The notes under the pieces were generated by a model, which saw only the letters and a list, made by a program, of their open reading frames with translations, made no database searches and was not told where the DNA came from. A DNA stretch of 64,000 bases from Corynebacterium halotolerans YIM 70093 = DSM 44683. Its GTDB lineage: Bacteria; Actinomycetota; Actinomycetes; Mycobacteriales; Mycobacteriaceae. The translations under genes were made by a program, and so were the position numbers. Positions 37,210 through 45,963 of the stretch are shown piece after piece (the stretch's first letter is position 1; each line of letters begins with the position of its first letter). Location of the stretch: the NCBI RefSeq assembly GCF_000341345.1, contig NC_020302.1:972075-1036074 (forward strand), given 5' to 3'.

Positions 37210-38328
37210 TTAGATTCCTTCCGGAGTAAAGGTACGGGCGAGATCCAGCTTCTCGAAGATCGGGTGATCGGAGAAGCAGAAGAGGTCGACGCCGTCGGAA
37301 CCGGCCTCGATGGTCCAGAGCTTCCACGACGGGACGTTGACCACGTCACCGTGCTTCAGCTCGAAGGACTCCTCGCCGATCCTGATGGTAGCCGTGCCCT
37401 CGAAGACCTGGAACACGCGGTTGCCGACCTCCTGGACAGGAGTGGTGGCGGCAGCCGGACGCAGGCGGTGGAACTCGGCACGGATGGTGGACATGACATC
37501 GCCGCCGGTCGTGGGGTTGGTGAACCGGATGGCGGCGTGTCCCGGGGACACCACGCCCGGGAAACCGGCGTCCTCGAGGGCCAGCTGGTCCTTGAGGGCG
37601 GCGTCGGTGTGTTCCCAGGCGTAGCGACCGATCGGGGACGATGAGCTGGCGCCCGGGAACGACACCGGACGCAGGCCCGGGTGGGCCCACAGGCGCTCGG
37701 AGCGGGAGTGCTCGGGGGTGGACTCATCGGTCAGCTTCTCGGTGCCGTACTCGAAGAAGCCGGTGTCCATCTGGTGGGCGAACGGGATGTCCAGGCCGTC
37801 GAGCCAGGCCATCGGCTCGGTGGCGATGTTGTGGTGGCCGTGGAAGTTCCAGCCCGGGGTGAGCAGGAAATCGCCGCGGCGCATCGGGACGGCGTCGCCG
37901 TTGACGACGGTCCACACGCCCTCGCCCTCGATGACGAAGCGGAAGGCGTTCTGGGAGTGGCGGTGCTCGGGGGCGTTCTCACCGGGGCCGAGGTACTGGA
38001 TGGCGGCCCACAGGGTCGGGGCGATGTAGGTGGGGCCACCGAGGCCCGGGTTGGCCAGGCCGATGGCGCGGCGCTCGCCGCCACGGCCGACGGGGACGAG
38101 GTCACCGGAGCGGCGGGCGAGTTTGATCAGCTCGGACCAGTCCCACTTGTGGGCGATGGCCCGCGGTTCGGGCTCGTTGGGCATGAGCCCGCCGATCTGC
38201 CTCCACAGCGGCTTCATGTGGAGCTCGTCCATCTTGGCGTACATGGCGTCGAGCTCGGCCTGCTCCTCGGGCGTGGGCTCGGGAGCCACGAACTCCTGAT
38301 GCTTCTTGGAGTAGTCGTCACTGCTCAT
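37210..38328 (-). CDS. genD: Gentisate 1,2-dioxygenase
   Basis: A 372-residue bicupin that opens the gentisate ring to maleylpyruvate with Fe(II) and O2. The N-terminal cupin has [21 protein letters not shown] (iron-binding His pair near residue 123) and [14 protein letters not shown] near 155. The C-terminal cupin has [22 protein letters not shown] precedes the ATG by about 9 bases. It is the first gene of genD-genF-genM. A TTCC-N7-GGAA palindrome lies about 155 bases upstream, the likely GenR site. Confidence 0.95.
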   Translation of the reverse strand: MSSDDYSKKHQEFVAPEPTPEEQAELDAMYAKMDELHMKPLWRQIGGLMPNEPEPRAIAHKWDWSELIKLARRSGDLVPVGRGGERRAIGLANPGLGGPTYIAPTLWAAIQYLGPGENAPEHRHSQNAFRFVIEGEGVWTVVNGDAVPMRRGDFLLTPGWNFHGHHNIATEPMAWLDGLDIPFAHQMDTGFFEYGTEKLTDESTPEHSRSERLWAHPGLRPVSFPGASSSSPIGRYAWEHTDAALKDQLALEDAGFPGVVSPGHAAIRFTNPTTGGDVMSTIRAEFHRLRPAAATTPVQEVGNRVFQVFEGTATIRIGEESFELKHGDVVNVPSWKLWTIEAGSDGVDLFCFSDHPIFEKLDLARTFTPEGI

Positions 38329-38480
38329 GGCGGGTGAACCTCCTGCTGATGTCAGGGTGCGGGGCCACGTCCCGGGACACCGGGCGTCGGCGGCTGCCGG
38401 TGGGCATCGGTGGGAGGGTGGGCGCACCAAGGATCTTGTGGTCTCGAACATAAGGTGCCGAGGCATGTGACTCAAAGCGA

Positions 38481-38495
38481 TTCCGCTATACGGAA
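38481..38495. promoter_or_regulatory. Candidate GenR operator upstream of genD
   Basis: TTCC-GCTATAC-GGAA, nearly identical to the element at 39314-39328. C. glutamicum GenR is reported to bind this ATTCC-spacer-GGAAT type of palindrome (from memory). The 190 bases between genR and genD otherwise contain no gene. Confidence 0.65.
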
Positions 38496-38518
38496 AGACA
38501 GCGCGGGGGTAGGGTCGG

Positions 38519-39304
38519 TCACCCCTCGGGTAGCGGAATGACCATTCTCGACTCCTCGAGTTGCCGGTTCAGATCCCGGGCGTGCTTGAGCAGGACCTCG
38601 GCGCAGCGGCGGTGCACGGCGCGGAACCGGTTCGTCGGGACCGCGACGGTCACGGCCCCCAGAACGTCGCCGAGATCGTTGCGCAGACAGGTGCCCACGG
38701 CGGAGACGTCATGCTCGAACAGCCCGTTGTTGAGTGAGAAACCGCGCGTGCGGGTGCGGTGCAGTTTGCGGCGTAGGGCGTCGAACTCGGCGTCGGGAAG
38801 TGCGGGGTAGAGGCCGCGCAGCTCGGTCACGGAACGTTCGGCCAGCATGGCCAGGCCACCGGCGTTCTTTTCCGCGGGCATGACCTGGCCCCGCCGGATG
38901 CCCACCCGCACCGGCAGAGTGCCCTCCACGGAGTACAGGAAGTGGCACTTGTTGCCCACCGGGACAATCAGGTGGCAGGTCTCCTGTGTCGCGGCTGAGA
39001 TCGCCGCCATGTGGGGGCTGCAGGCCGCGATCAGCTCGCTGCCGGTGCCCGGTTGGAGACTCGAGGAACTGAGTGCCGGGCCGGGCAGATAGGTGCGCGA
39101 CTCGCTGCGGGTGGCGAAGCCGCGGTAGACGAGCATCGCCATGGACCGGTGGATGGTCGACGGGCTGACGCCGAGCTGTTCGGCGGCCCCCGAAATGGTG
39201 AGGGAGCCGGAATCCCGCAGCAGCAGAATCAGCGTCAGGGAGAGGTCGACCGACTGCAGGAACTCGCGCGGGGGTGCTCCGTGCGTGGGGCCAAGGGACT
39301 TCAT
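38519..39304 (-). CDS. genR: IclR-family regulator of the gentisate cluster
   Basis: A 261-residue regulator. Its N-terminal winged helix (LTISGAAEQLGVSPSTIHRSMAMLVYRGFA, about residues 35-64) is followed by the IclR ligand domain (about 85-250), with LRGLYPALPDAEF and FSLNNGLFEHDVSAVGTCLRN. In C. glutamicum GenR represses and activates the gen operons in response to 3-hydroxybenzoate and gentisate. It is divergent from genK, with a palindrome in the gap between them. Confidence 0.9.
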   Translation of the reverse strand: MKSLGPTHGAPPREFLQSVDLSLTLILLLRDSGSLTISGAAEQLGVSPSTIHRSMAMLVYRGFATRSESRTYLPGPALSSSSLQPGTGSELIAACSPHMAAISAATQETCHLIVPVGNKCHFLYSVEGTLPVRVGIRRGQVMPAEKNAGGLAMLAERSVTELRGLYPALPDAEFDALRRKLHRTRTRGFSLNNGLFEHDVSAVGTCLRNDLGDVLGAVTVAVPTNRFRAVHRRCAEVLLKHARDLNRQLEESRMVIPLPEG

Positions 39305-39313
39305 AATACTACC

Positions 39314-39328
39314 TTCCGCTATGTGGAA
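39314..39328. promoter_or_regulatory. Candidate GenR operator between genR and genK
   Basis: TTCC-GCTATGT-GGAA lies 10 bases upstream of genR and 40 upstream of the chosen genK start. Both divergent genes could be controlled from it. Confidence 0.65.
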
Positions 39329-39368
39329 TAATTTTGATTGTAATCCTCATCACCCTGATCATGTTCCT

Positions 39369-40718
39369 ATGACTCCTATGACAAGCGCTTCCCGGGATGG
39401 GGCCGCGGCCTCCGCGGGCTCGGGTGCCCCGCCCGGTACCGGCGGCCGGGGACCGACGATCCTCGGTATCAGCGGCCGCCGACTGGCGGCCGTTCTCATC
39501 GGCTGGTTCTTCGTGGTCTTCGACGGCTACGACCTCATCGTCTACGGAACGGTCCAGGCCGAGCTTATGGAGGAGTGGAACCTCAGCGCCGGCCAGGCCG
39601 GCACCGTCGGCTCCACCGCCTTCCTGGGCATGGTCATCGGTGCCGTCTGGGTCGGTCGGCTGTCCGACCGGATGGGCCGCAAGTTCGCGGTCATCGGCTC
39701 CGTGCTCGTGCTCTCCGTGTTCACGCTGCTGTGCGCCTTCGCCCCCAACCCGTGGATGTTCGGTGCGTTCCGTCTGCTCGCCGGTATCGGCCTCGGCGGT
39801 CTCGTGCCGTCGGTCAACGCCATGACCTCCGACCTGGTGCCGCGCCGGAAGATGTCCGCCTGGGCCACCGTCATGATGTCCGGTGTGCCGCTCGGCGGTT
39901 CCATCGCCGCCGTCCTGGCCCAGTTCATCGTGCCCTCGCACGAGACCTGGGGCTGGCGTTTCATGTTCCTCATCGCGCTGGTGCCGCTGGTCGTCGGCCT
40001 GCCGATCGCGATGAAGGTCATCCCCTCCGACCGTGCCATCCAGGCCGACCATGCGGCCCGGGAGGGCGTGGATCCGGAGGATCAGCCGGGCTTCGGTGCG
40101 TTGCTGGGCCCCCGCTACCGGGCCGTGACCGTCTGGTTCGCGCTCGCCACCTTCGTCACCCTGCTCGCCTGGTACGGCCTGGGCACCTGGTTGCCGAAGC
40201 TGATGCAGGAGGACGGCTACGATTTCGGTGCGGCACTGAACTTCACCCTGGCGCTGAACCTCGGTGCCATCCTGGGTTCGGTGGTCACCGCCTGGGCCGG
40301 TGGCCGCTTCGGCCCCGTCCGGTCCGGCGCGGTCGCCGCGGGTGTGGCGGGCATCGCCTTGCTCTTCCTGCTGGCGAGTCCCCCGATCGCGGGCGTCTAC
40401 CTGATCCTGATCCTCGCCGGCGTGGGCACCCACGGCACCCAGATCCTCATCATTGCGGCCGTGGCCGAGTTCTACCCGCACAACCTGCGAGGCACCGCAC
40501 TCGGCTGGGCGCTGGGCGTCGGCCGCATCGGTGCGGTCGCCGCCCCGCAGCTGGCCGGCCTGCTGCTGGGCTGGGGGCTGGGCGTGAACTCGAACTATCT
40601 GCTGTTCGCGGTCTCGGCGCTGCTGTCCGCCCTGGCGCTGACGATCCTCTTCGGGATCCAGAAGCGCAACCCCTCCCCGAACGCCACGGTCGTCACCACC
40701 GCGGCCGACCCCCGCTAG
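39369..40718 (+). CDS. genK: Aromatic acid:H+ symporter (MFS) for 3-hydroxybenzoate/gentisate
   Basis: A 449-residue 12-helix transporter of the aromatic acid:H+ symporter branch. [16 protein letters not shown] in helix 1 (the DGxD motif needed for aromatic acids) and [13 protein letters not shown] in the loop after helix 2 are diagnostic. The N-terminal 30 residues are polar. The start at 39369 is tentative because no ribosome site is visible; 39378 is an in-frame alternative. Downstream genH is co-transcribed. Confidence 0.88.
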   Translation: MTPMTSASRDGAAASAGSGAPPGTGGRGPTILGISGRRLAAVLIGWFFVVFDGYDLIVYGTVQAELMEEWNLSAGQAGTVGSTAFLGMVIGAVWVGRLSDRMGRKFAVIGSVLVLSVFTLLCAFAPNPWMFGAFRLLAGIGLGGLVPSVNAMTSDLVPRRKMSAWATVMMSGVPLGGSIAAVLAQFIVPSHETWGWRFMFLIALVPLVVGLPIAMKVIPSDRAIQADHAAREGVDPEDQPGFGALLGPRYRAVTVWFALATFVTLLAWYGLGTWLPKLMQEDGYDFGAALNFTLALNLGAILGSVVTAWAGGRFGPVRSGAVAAGVAGIALLFLLASPPIAGVYLILILAGVGTHGTQILIIAAVAEFYPHNLRGTALGWALGVGRIGAVAAPQLAGLLLGWGLGVNSNYLLFAVSALLSALALTILFGIQKRNPSPNATVVTTAADPR

Positions 40719-40777
40719 ACCCGGATTCCCGCGGGCACGCCCGCGGATCCCCCTCCCCTGAAAGGAATATCCGCATC

Positions 40778-42154
40778 ATGTCTCAGACCACTCTCCCCAA
40801 GTCCGATGAGCTGAAGGGCAAGTCCATCATCATCTCCGGCGGCGGAATCGGCGGTGCCGCCGGGGCCCTGGCGCTGTCGCTGCGCGGGGCCGACGTCACC
40901 CTCTACGAGCGCGCCCCGGAGTTCAAGGAGGTCGGCGCGGGCCTGCAGATCGGCCCGCACGGCGTGCGGATGCTGGAGAAGTGGGGGCTGAAGGACAAGG
41001 TCATCGACGCCGGCTACCTGCCGGAGCGGATGCAGTTCCGCGACGCCATCACCGCCGAGCCGATTCTCACGATGGACTTCGGCGAGGAGTTCCAGCGGCA
41101 CTACGGCGGCCGCTACCTGGTCATCCACCGTTCCGACCTGCTGTCCATCCTCGTCGAGGCCGCCACCGAGGCCGGCGCCACGCTGCTCAACGGCGTGCAG
41201 GTGCTCGGCGCGGATGACAGGGAGGACGGCGTCGTCGTCCACATCGAGCACCGCGCGGACGGGACCCGGGAGGACGTCGGGGCGGACCTGCTCATCGGCT
41301 TCGACGGCACCCACTCCGTCTTCCGCAAGCTGCTCGTCGATGATGAGCCGGTCCCGTCCGCCTACGTCGCCTACCGCGGCACCTCCGAGCTGCCGGAGGA
41401 CCCGGACATGAAGGATCTGAAGGACGTCGTCGGCTACATCGGCCCGCGCTGCCACTTCATCCAGTACCCGCTGCGCGGCGGCGAGCTGCTCAACCAGGTC
41501 GCCGTCTTCCAGTCGCCGCGCTACCTCGAGGCACTGACCGAGGGCACCGAGGTCCCGGAGGACTGGGGCAACAACGAGGAGTTCAAGAACGCCTTCGGCC
41601 ACACCAATGAGTTCATCCAGGGCCGGCTGGGCGATATGTGGCTGAACACCTGGTGGCAGATGGCCGACCGCGAGCCGCTGATGAACTACGTGGTCAGCGA
41701 CCACATCATCGTCCTCGGCGACGCCGCCCACCCGCCGCTGCAGTACCTGGCCTCCGGTGCCGTCATGGCCATGGAGGACGCCGAGTGCCTGGCTCTGTTC
41801 GCCTCCCAGGCCGCCGTCGAGGGCGGGAAGAACTGGCGTGACGTGCTCGAGGAGGTCTCCGCCGAGCGCGCCCCGCGCTGCGCCCGCATCCAGACCGTCG
41901 GCCGGTTCTGGGGCGAGCTGTGGCACGTCGACGGCCTTTCCCGTCTGATCCGCAACGAGACCTTCCGACAGGCCGAGGCCACCGGCTGGTTCAAGTACGC
42001 CGACTGGCTGTGGGACTACGACGCCGACCGCCGCGAGTACCTGAAGGATCCGTCCAAGGGCGAGATGCCGGCGGAGCTGAAGGAATGGGAGTACAACCTC
42101 CACAAGATCGCGCGCCTGCGTGACAGCAGGGAGTACGAGCAGGTCACCGTGTAG
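40778..42154 (+). CDS. genH: 3-hydroxybenzoate 6-hydroxylase (FAD monooxygenase)
   Basis: A 458-residue class A flavin monooxygenase that makes gentisate from 3-hydroxybenzoate with NADH and O2. [27 protein letters not shown] is the FAD dinucleotide fold (about 20-46), [15 protein letters not shown] the DG motif (about 170), and [24 protein letters not shown] the GD motif (about 310). AAAGGA precedes the ATG. It feeds the genDFM pathway encoded on the opposite strand. Confidence 0.93.
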   Translation: MSQTTLPKSDELKGKSIIISGGGIGGAAGALALSLRGADVTLYERAPEFKEVGAGLQIGPHGVRMLEKWGLKDKVIDAGYLPERMQFRDAITAEPILTMDFGEEFQRHYGGRYLVIHRSDLLSILVEAATEAGATLLNGVQVLGADDREDGVVVHIEHRADGTREDVGADLLIGFDGTHSVFRKLLVDDEPVPSAYVAYRGTSELPEDPDMKDLKDVVGYIGPRCHFIQYPLRGGELLNQVAVFQSPRYLEALTEGTEVPEDWGNNEEFKNAFGHTNEFIQGRLGDMWLNTWWQMADREPLMNYVVSDHIIVLGDAAHPPLQYLASGAVMAMEDAECLALFASQAAVEGGKNWRDVLEEVSAERAPRCARIQTVGRFWGELWHVDGLSRLIRNETFRQAEATGWFKYADWLWDYDADRREYLKDPSKGEMPAELKEWEYNLHKIARLRDSREYEQVTV

Positions 42155-42201
42155 CCCCCGGCTCCACCGAAGACAACGGAAGACGCCGCGCCGGCCCGCG
42201 C

Positions 42202-42756
42202 TCAGAGACCGCGTTCGATCTCGTCGGCGGCGTCGGAGCAGATGAAGGGCAGCTCGGACTGCTCGGTCCGGGTGAAGGGCTTGAGCACGAAGCCCGCCGG
42301 GTCCATGCGCCCGGGCGGGCGTCCGATGCCGATGGCCAATCGCTGGTAGTCCTTCGTCCCCAGGGACTTCGTGACCGACTTCAGGCCGTTGTGTCCGTGA
42401 TCGCCGCCGCCGGTGCGCAGCCGCACGACCCCGAAGTCCAGCTCGAGCTCGTCGTGGATGACGATGACATCGGCCGGGGCGACCGCGAAGTAGGTCGCCA
42501 GCGCCTTGACGGGTCCGCCCGAGAGGTTCATGAAGCTGCGGGTGCGCGCCAACACCACCTTCCGGGCTCCGAGTCGCCCGGCGGGCAGCTCGGCGATCTC
42601 GGTGTTGGAGCGCTTGTGCACGGTGAGACTCGCCGGCATGGGGCGCACCCGGTCGGCGAGTTCCTCGAGCACCCGTACACCGATGTTGTGGCGGGTGTCG
42701 GCGTACTTCGGGCCGGGGTTGCCCAGGCCCACGATGAGAATGGGGGAGTCGGTCAC
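42202..42756 (-). CDS. pth: Peptidyl-tRNA hydrolase (second copy)
   Basis: A 184-residue paralogue of the enzyme at 30778-31428. The catalytic His is in GNPGPKYADTRHNIGV; IHDELELDFGVVRLR and GGDHGHNGLKS follow. Length is the usual bacterial one. It follows rplY on the same strand, the common rplY-pth order, with a terminator hairpin between. This copy is probably the ancestral one because of that order (inference). Confidence 0.94.
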   Translation of the reverse strand: MTDSPILIVGLGNPGPKYADTRHNIGVRVLEELADRVRPMPASLTVHKRSNTEIAELPAGRLGARKVVLARTRSFMNLSGGPVKALATYFAVAPADVIVIHDELELDFGVVRLRTGGGDHGHNGLKSVTKSLGTKDYQRLAIGIGRPPGRMDPAGFVLKPFTRTEQSELPFICSDAADEIERGL

Positions 42757-42785
42757 GCCGACCAGTCTCCCACACCACGGGAAAA

Positions 42786-42821
42786 CCCCCGTCCCACGGT
42801 GCGGTGAGCGTGGGACGGGGG
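42786..42821 (-). terminator. Terminator after rplY
   Basis: A 12-pair stem CCCCCGTCCCAC / GTGGGACGGGGG. On the minus strand it is followed by TTTTC. Confidence 0.8.
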
Positions 42822-42860
42822 CCTGTGCGGCGTCGACGGGCGACGCTGCGTGGGGGGAGA

Positions 42861-43478
42861 CTACTGCTCGGCCGGGGTCTCGCCCTCGGCGGCGGCGTCG
42901 CCCTCCTCGCCCTCGGCCTCCGGCTCCGGAACGGTCTCCGGGACGGTGATGTTGAGGACGAGCAGCTCGGCGTCGTCGGCCAGGGTGATACCCTCCGGCA
43001 GCTTGATGTCGCCGGCGGTGATCTGGGTGCCGGCCTCCTTGCCCTCGATGTCGACGGTGATCTCCTCGGGGATCTCGAGGACGTCGGCCTCGACGAGGAT
43101 GGTGTCGACCTCCTGGATGAGCAGGCCGTCGGCGAACGGGGTGCCCTCGGCGACGACCGGGACCTCGACCTCGACGCGCTCGCCGCGCTTGATGGTCAGC
43201 AGGTCGATGTGGTCGATGTCGAAGGTCAGCACGTTCTGGTCGACGTGCTTGATCATGGTGAGGTGCTTCTCGCCGTCGATCTCGAGCTCGACGACGGCGT
43301 TGATGCCCTGGTTACGGACGATGGCGGTCAGCTCGAGCATGTCGATCGCGAAGTGGATGTTGTCGTGGCCGGCGCCGTAGATGACGCCGGGGATCTTCCA
43401 GTCGCGGCGCAGACGGCGGGCGGAGCCCTTGCCGAACTCGGTGCGCAGGGTGGCGGGCAGGGTGGGGTACGTGGCCAT
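42861..43478 (-). CDS. rplY: 50S ribosomal protein L25 / general stress protein Ctc
   Basis: A 205-residue member of the long Ctc form of L25, which binds 5S rRNA. The N-terminal L25 domain covers about residues 1-95 (RTEFGKGSARRLRRDWKIPGVIYGAG near 12), followed by the TL5-type C-terminal beta domain. The last 25 residues are an acidic Glu/Ala-rich tail. AGGAG (within TTCAGGAGAACC) lies before the ATG. Confidence 0.95.
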   Translation of the reverse strand: MATYPTLPATLRTEFGKGSARRLRRDWKIPGVIYGAGHDNIHFAIDMLELTAIVRNQGINAVVELEIDGEKHLTMIKHVDQNVLTFDIDHIDLLTIKRGERVEVEVPVVAEGTPFADGLLIQEVDTILVEADVLEIPEEITVDIEGKEAGTQITAGDIKLPEGITLADDAELLVLNITVPETVPEPEAEGEEGDAAAEGETPAEQ

Positions 43479-43535
43479 GTGGTTCTCCTGAAGATCGGTG
43501 GGTCACGGCCGCATCCCCGCCGCTGAAACGACGGA

Positions 43536-43589
43536 AGCCTGCGACCGACTCAGGTGCAAGGAAATGTCCTCGTCGAGTCATCGCAGGCT
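43536..43589 (-). ncRNA. Stem-loop in the rplY leader (possible 5' UTR regulatory structure)
   Basis: On the minus strand AGCCTGCGATGACTC (43589-43575) pairs with GAGTCGGTCGCAGGCT (43551-43536) with one bulge, enclosing a 23-base loop. No U-run follows, so it is not an obvious terminator. It lies 58 bases upstream of the start. An autoregulatory or attenuation role is only inferred. Confidence 0.35.
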
Positions 43590-43684
43590 CGTGCAGATTT
43601 CCCGGACTGAACCGGGAAGAAGCTTGTGATTCATCATCGCGTCGATAACGGCCTGTGGGCCCTCGCCGAGACTGCGCCAGAATA

Positions 43685-44095
43685 TCACGCGCCCTGGTCG
43701 GGGTCCAAAAGCCCGCGGACCGTCTCCGGGTCGACCGCCTCACGCTCGAAGATCGATCCCAGGCAGCTGGTCACGCCGTGAGCGCGGGTCTCCATGAGCT
43801 CGATGGTCATCGACTGTGAGTCGTCCCAGTAGAACCGGTCGGTGCCGGACAGGGCGATCGTGAGCAGGAGCCCGTCGACGGACCAGGCGACGTCGCGGCC
43901 GAGGAAGCCGTGTTCCTCCTCGTCGGGCTGAATCCACACCGCCCCGGCCGGGTCCTCCGGGCCGCGGGAGAGCAGCAGGGACCGCGGCGGGGTGTTGGTG
44001 GAGAAGCTGAAGGTGAAGACCATGGTGAACACACCCTGGCCCACGCCCTCGGTGTCCAGGTAGATGTCCAGTGGCGTGTAGATGGTCGGTGCCAT
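43685..44095 (-). CDS. Hypothetical protein
   Basis: A 136-residue soluble protein, beta-rich by appearance: TMVFTFSFSTNTPPRSLLLSRG, AVWIQPDEEEHGFLGRDVAWSVDGLLLTIALSGTDRFYWDD. There is no signal peptide, no membrane helix and no recognised family. The start at 44095 gives MAPTIYTPLDIYLDTEG. It is divergent from the meta-pathway operon with about 50 bases between them. The next gene on the strand, rplY, starts about 200 bases on and probably has its own promoter. Confidence 0.65.
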   Translation of the reverse strand: MAPTIYTPLDIYLDTEGVGQGVFTMVFTFSFSTNTPPRSLLLSRGPEDPAGAVWIQPDEEEHGFLGRDVAWSVDGLLLTIALSGTDRFYWDDSQSMTIELMETRAHGVTSCLGSIFEREAVDPETVRGLLDPDQGA

Positions 44096-44148
44096 ATCCG
44101 AATCAACACCACGCCCGCGGAATCTGTTCCGGCGGTAGGCTGACTCCC

Positions 44149-44931
44149 ATGACCGTGACTGACATCTCCACCGCGGTGGCGGCGCTGACCACCGCCGAAG
44201 CCTCCCGCACCGACCGCGGCAGGCTGACCGACGAGTGGCCCGGGCTCGACGAGGCCACCGCCTACGAGGTACAGCAGGCGCTCATCGACGCCCGCCTGGC
44301 TGACGGCGAGCGGCTCGTCGGCTTCAAGCTGGGTCTGACCTCGCGCGCCAAACAGGAGCGGATGGGCGTCGACGCGCCCATCACGGGTTGGCTCACCGCC
44401 GCCCACCAGTGTGATGCCGCCGAGCCGGTCGTGGTGGCCGACTACATCCACCCGCGCATTGAACCCGAGATCGTCCTGATCCTGCGCGAGGAGCTCGTCG
44501 GACCGGGCTGCACCCGCGCGGACGTCATCGCCGCCACGGCCGAGGTGCGCGCCGGATTCGAGGTCATCGACTCCCGCTACCGCGACTTCTCCTTCGCCCT
44601 GCCGGACGTCGTCGCAGACAACGCCTCGGCCGCCGGCTTCCTCGTCGGTGCGACCGCCGTGGCACCGGAGGACGTTGACCTGATCGACGAGCCGCTCGAG
44701 CTGCTGGTCAACGGCGAGGTCGTCGCCACCGCCACCGGCGCCGCCATCCAGGGCGACCCCTTCGTGGCAGTGGCCGAGGCCGTCAACGCGGCCGGCGGCC
44801 GTGGCCAGGCTGTCCCGGCGCGGGCCGTGGTGCTGGCGGGGGCGCTGACCGACGCCGTGTTCCTCGAGCCCGGCTCCACCTACACCGCCCGTTTCCGTAC
44901 CCTCGGCGAGCTGACCGTCACCGCCGGATAG
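44149..44931 (+). CDS. 4-oxalocrotonate (2-oxo-3-hexenedioate) decarboxylase
   Basis: A 260-residue enzyme of the hydratase/decarboxylase family (DmpH/XylI type). GFKLGLTSRAKQERMGVDAPITGWL (about residue 60), EPEIVLILREEL near 105 (metal-binding acidic pair) and FEVIDSRYRDFSFALPDVVADNASAAGFLVG near 137 are the signature. It makes 2-hydroxypenta-2,4-dienoate. TAGGCT lies seven bases before the ATG and there is no ribosome site, so a leaderless transcript is likely. It is the first gene of a four-gene operon. Confidence 0.87.
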   Translation: MTVTDISTAVAALTTAEASRTDRGRLTDEWPGLDEATAYEVQQALIDARLADGERLVGFKLGLTSRAKQERMGVDAPITGWLTAAHQCDAAEPVVVADYIHPRIEPEIVLILREELVGPGCTRADVIAATAEVRAGFEVIDSRYRDFSFALPDVVADNASAAGFLVGATAVAPEDVDLIDEPLELLVNGEVVATATGAAIQGDPFVAVAEAVNAAGGRGQAVPARAVVLAGALTDAVFLEPGSTYTARFRTLGELTVTAG

Positions 44932-44942
44932 GAGAAGAGAAC

Positions 44943-45158
44943 ATGCCGATCATCCAGGTCACCCTCGTCGAGGGCCGCGACGACGCGGTCGTCGAGAACT
45001 TCATCCGCGAGGTCGCCCGCACCGCCTCCCGGGAGCTGGGCGCCCCGCTGTCGTCGGTGCGCGTCATGGTCAACCAGGTGCCGGACAACCACTTCGCCGT
45101 CGGCGACCGGCTGAAATCCGACGAGCCGCCGACAGCGGACCGGCCCAACGAGGCGTGA
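44943..45158 (+). CDS. 4-oxalocrotonate tautomerase
   Basis: A 71-residue protein with the catalytic Pro1 after Met removal (MPIIQVTLVEGRDDAVVENFIREV). Arg residues of RVMVNQVPDNHFAVGD match the tautomerase fold. It converts 2-hydroxymuconate to 2-oxo-3-hexenedioate, the substrate of the upstream decarboxylase. AGGAGAAGAGAAC precedes the ATG. The C-terminal 15 residues are an acidic extension. Confidence 0.9.
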   Translation: MPIIQVTLVEGRDDAVVENFIREVARTASRELGAPLSSVRVMVNQVPDNHFAVGDRLKSDEPPTADRPNEA

Positions 45159-45175
45159 GGGGGAGCGTTCCACAG

Positions 45176-45955
45176 ATGGCGAGACAACAGCAGCTCGCGG
45201 AGGTCGCGGAGGCCCTGCTGCAGGCCTACGACACCCGGGAACCGGTGGCGCCCCCGCGCGCACTCATCGGGGATCTCGACCTCGACGACGCCTACCGCAT
45301 CCAGCGCCTGCAGGAGGAGGCCGTCACCGGCGCCGGCCGGCGGGTCGTCGGCCGCAAGATCGGCCTGACGTCCCCGGCGATGCAGCGCCAGCTGGGCGTC
45401 GACAACCCCGACTTCGGCTTTGTCACCGACGACCTCGTCTTCGCCGCCGGTTCGGAGGTCCCTGTCGGCCGGTTCATCGCACCGCGGGTCGAACCGGAGC
45501 TGGCCTTCGTGCTCGGTTCCGACCTGCGGGCCGGTGCCACGCTGGCCGACGCCCGCGAGGCCGTGGACACGGTCCACCCGGCGGTCGAGATCATCGACTC
45601 CCGCGTCCGCGACTGGGACATCCGGCTCGTCGACACCGTCGCCGACAACGCCTCCTGCGGTGCGGTCATCCTGGGGTCCGCGATCGATGTCCCGCTCGAC
45701 CGGCTGACGGAGGTGACCGCCGGGATGTCCGTCGGCGGTGCGGCGGCCGGGACCGGCACGGGCGCGGACGTCATGGGCGATCCGCTCGCACCCCTGGCCT
45801 GGCTGGCCGGCGTGCTGGGGGAGCAGGGTGTGGCTCTCAGGGCCGGGGAGATCGTCCTGACCGGCAGCTTCTGCGCGGCCGCCCCCGTCGTCGCCGGGGA
45901 GAGCGTGGACGTGGACTACGGCCCGTACGGCCGGTTGAGCGCCGCATTCGTCTGA
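45176..45955 (+). CDS. 2-hydroxypenta-2,4-dienoate hydratase
   Basis: A 259-residue paralogue of the decarboxylase at 44149, of the DmpE/MhpD type. GRKIGLTSPAMQRQLGVDNPDFGF near residue 54, EPELAFVLGSDL near 100, and VEIIDSRVRDWDIRLVDTVADNASCGAVILG near 138. It yields 4-hydroxy-2-oxovalerate. ATG at 45176 has AGGGGGAG upstream. An in-frame GTG at 45155 would overlap the tautomerase stop by four bases and is an alternative. Confidence 0.87.
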   Translation: MARQQQLAEVAEALLQAYDTREPVAPPRALIGDLDLDDAYRIQRLQEEAVTGAGRRVVGRKIGLTSPAMQRQLGVDNPDFGFVTDDLVFAAGSEVPVGRFIAPRVEPELAFVLGSDLRAGATLADAREAVDTVHPAVEIIDSRVRDWDIRLVDTVADNASCGAVILGSAIDVPLDRLTEVTAGMSVGGAAAGTGTGADVMGDPLAPLAWLAGVLGEQGVALRAGEIVLTGSFCAAAPVVAGESVDVDYGPYGRLSAAFV

Positions 45956-45963
45956 GCGCCCGG

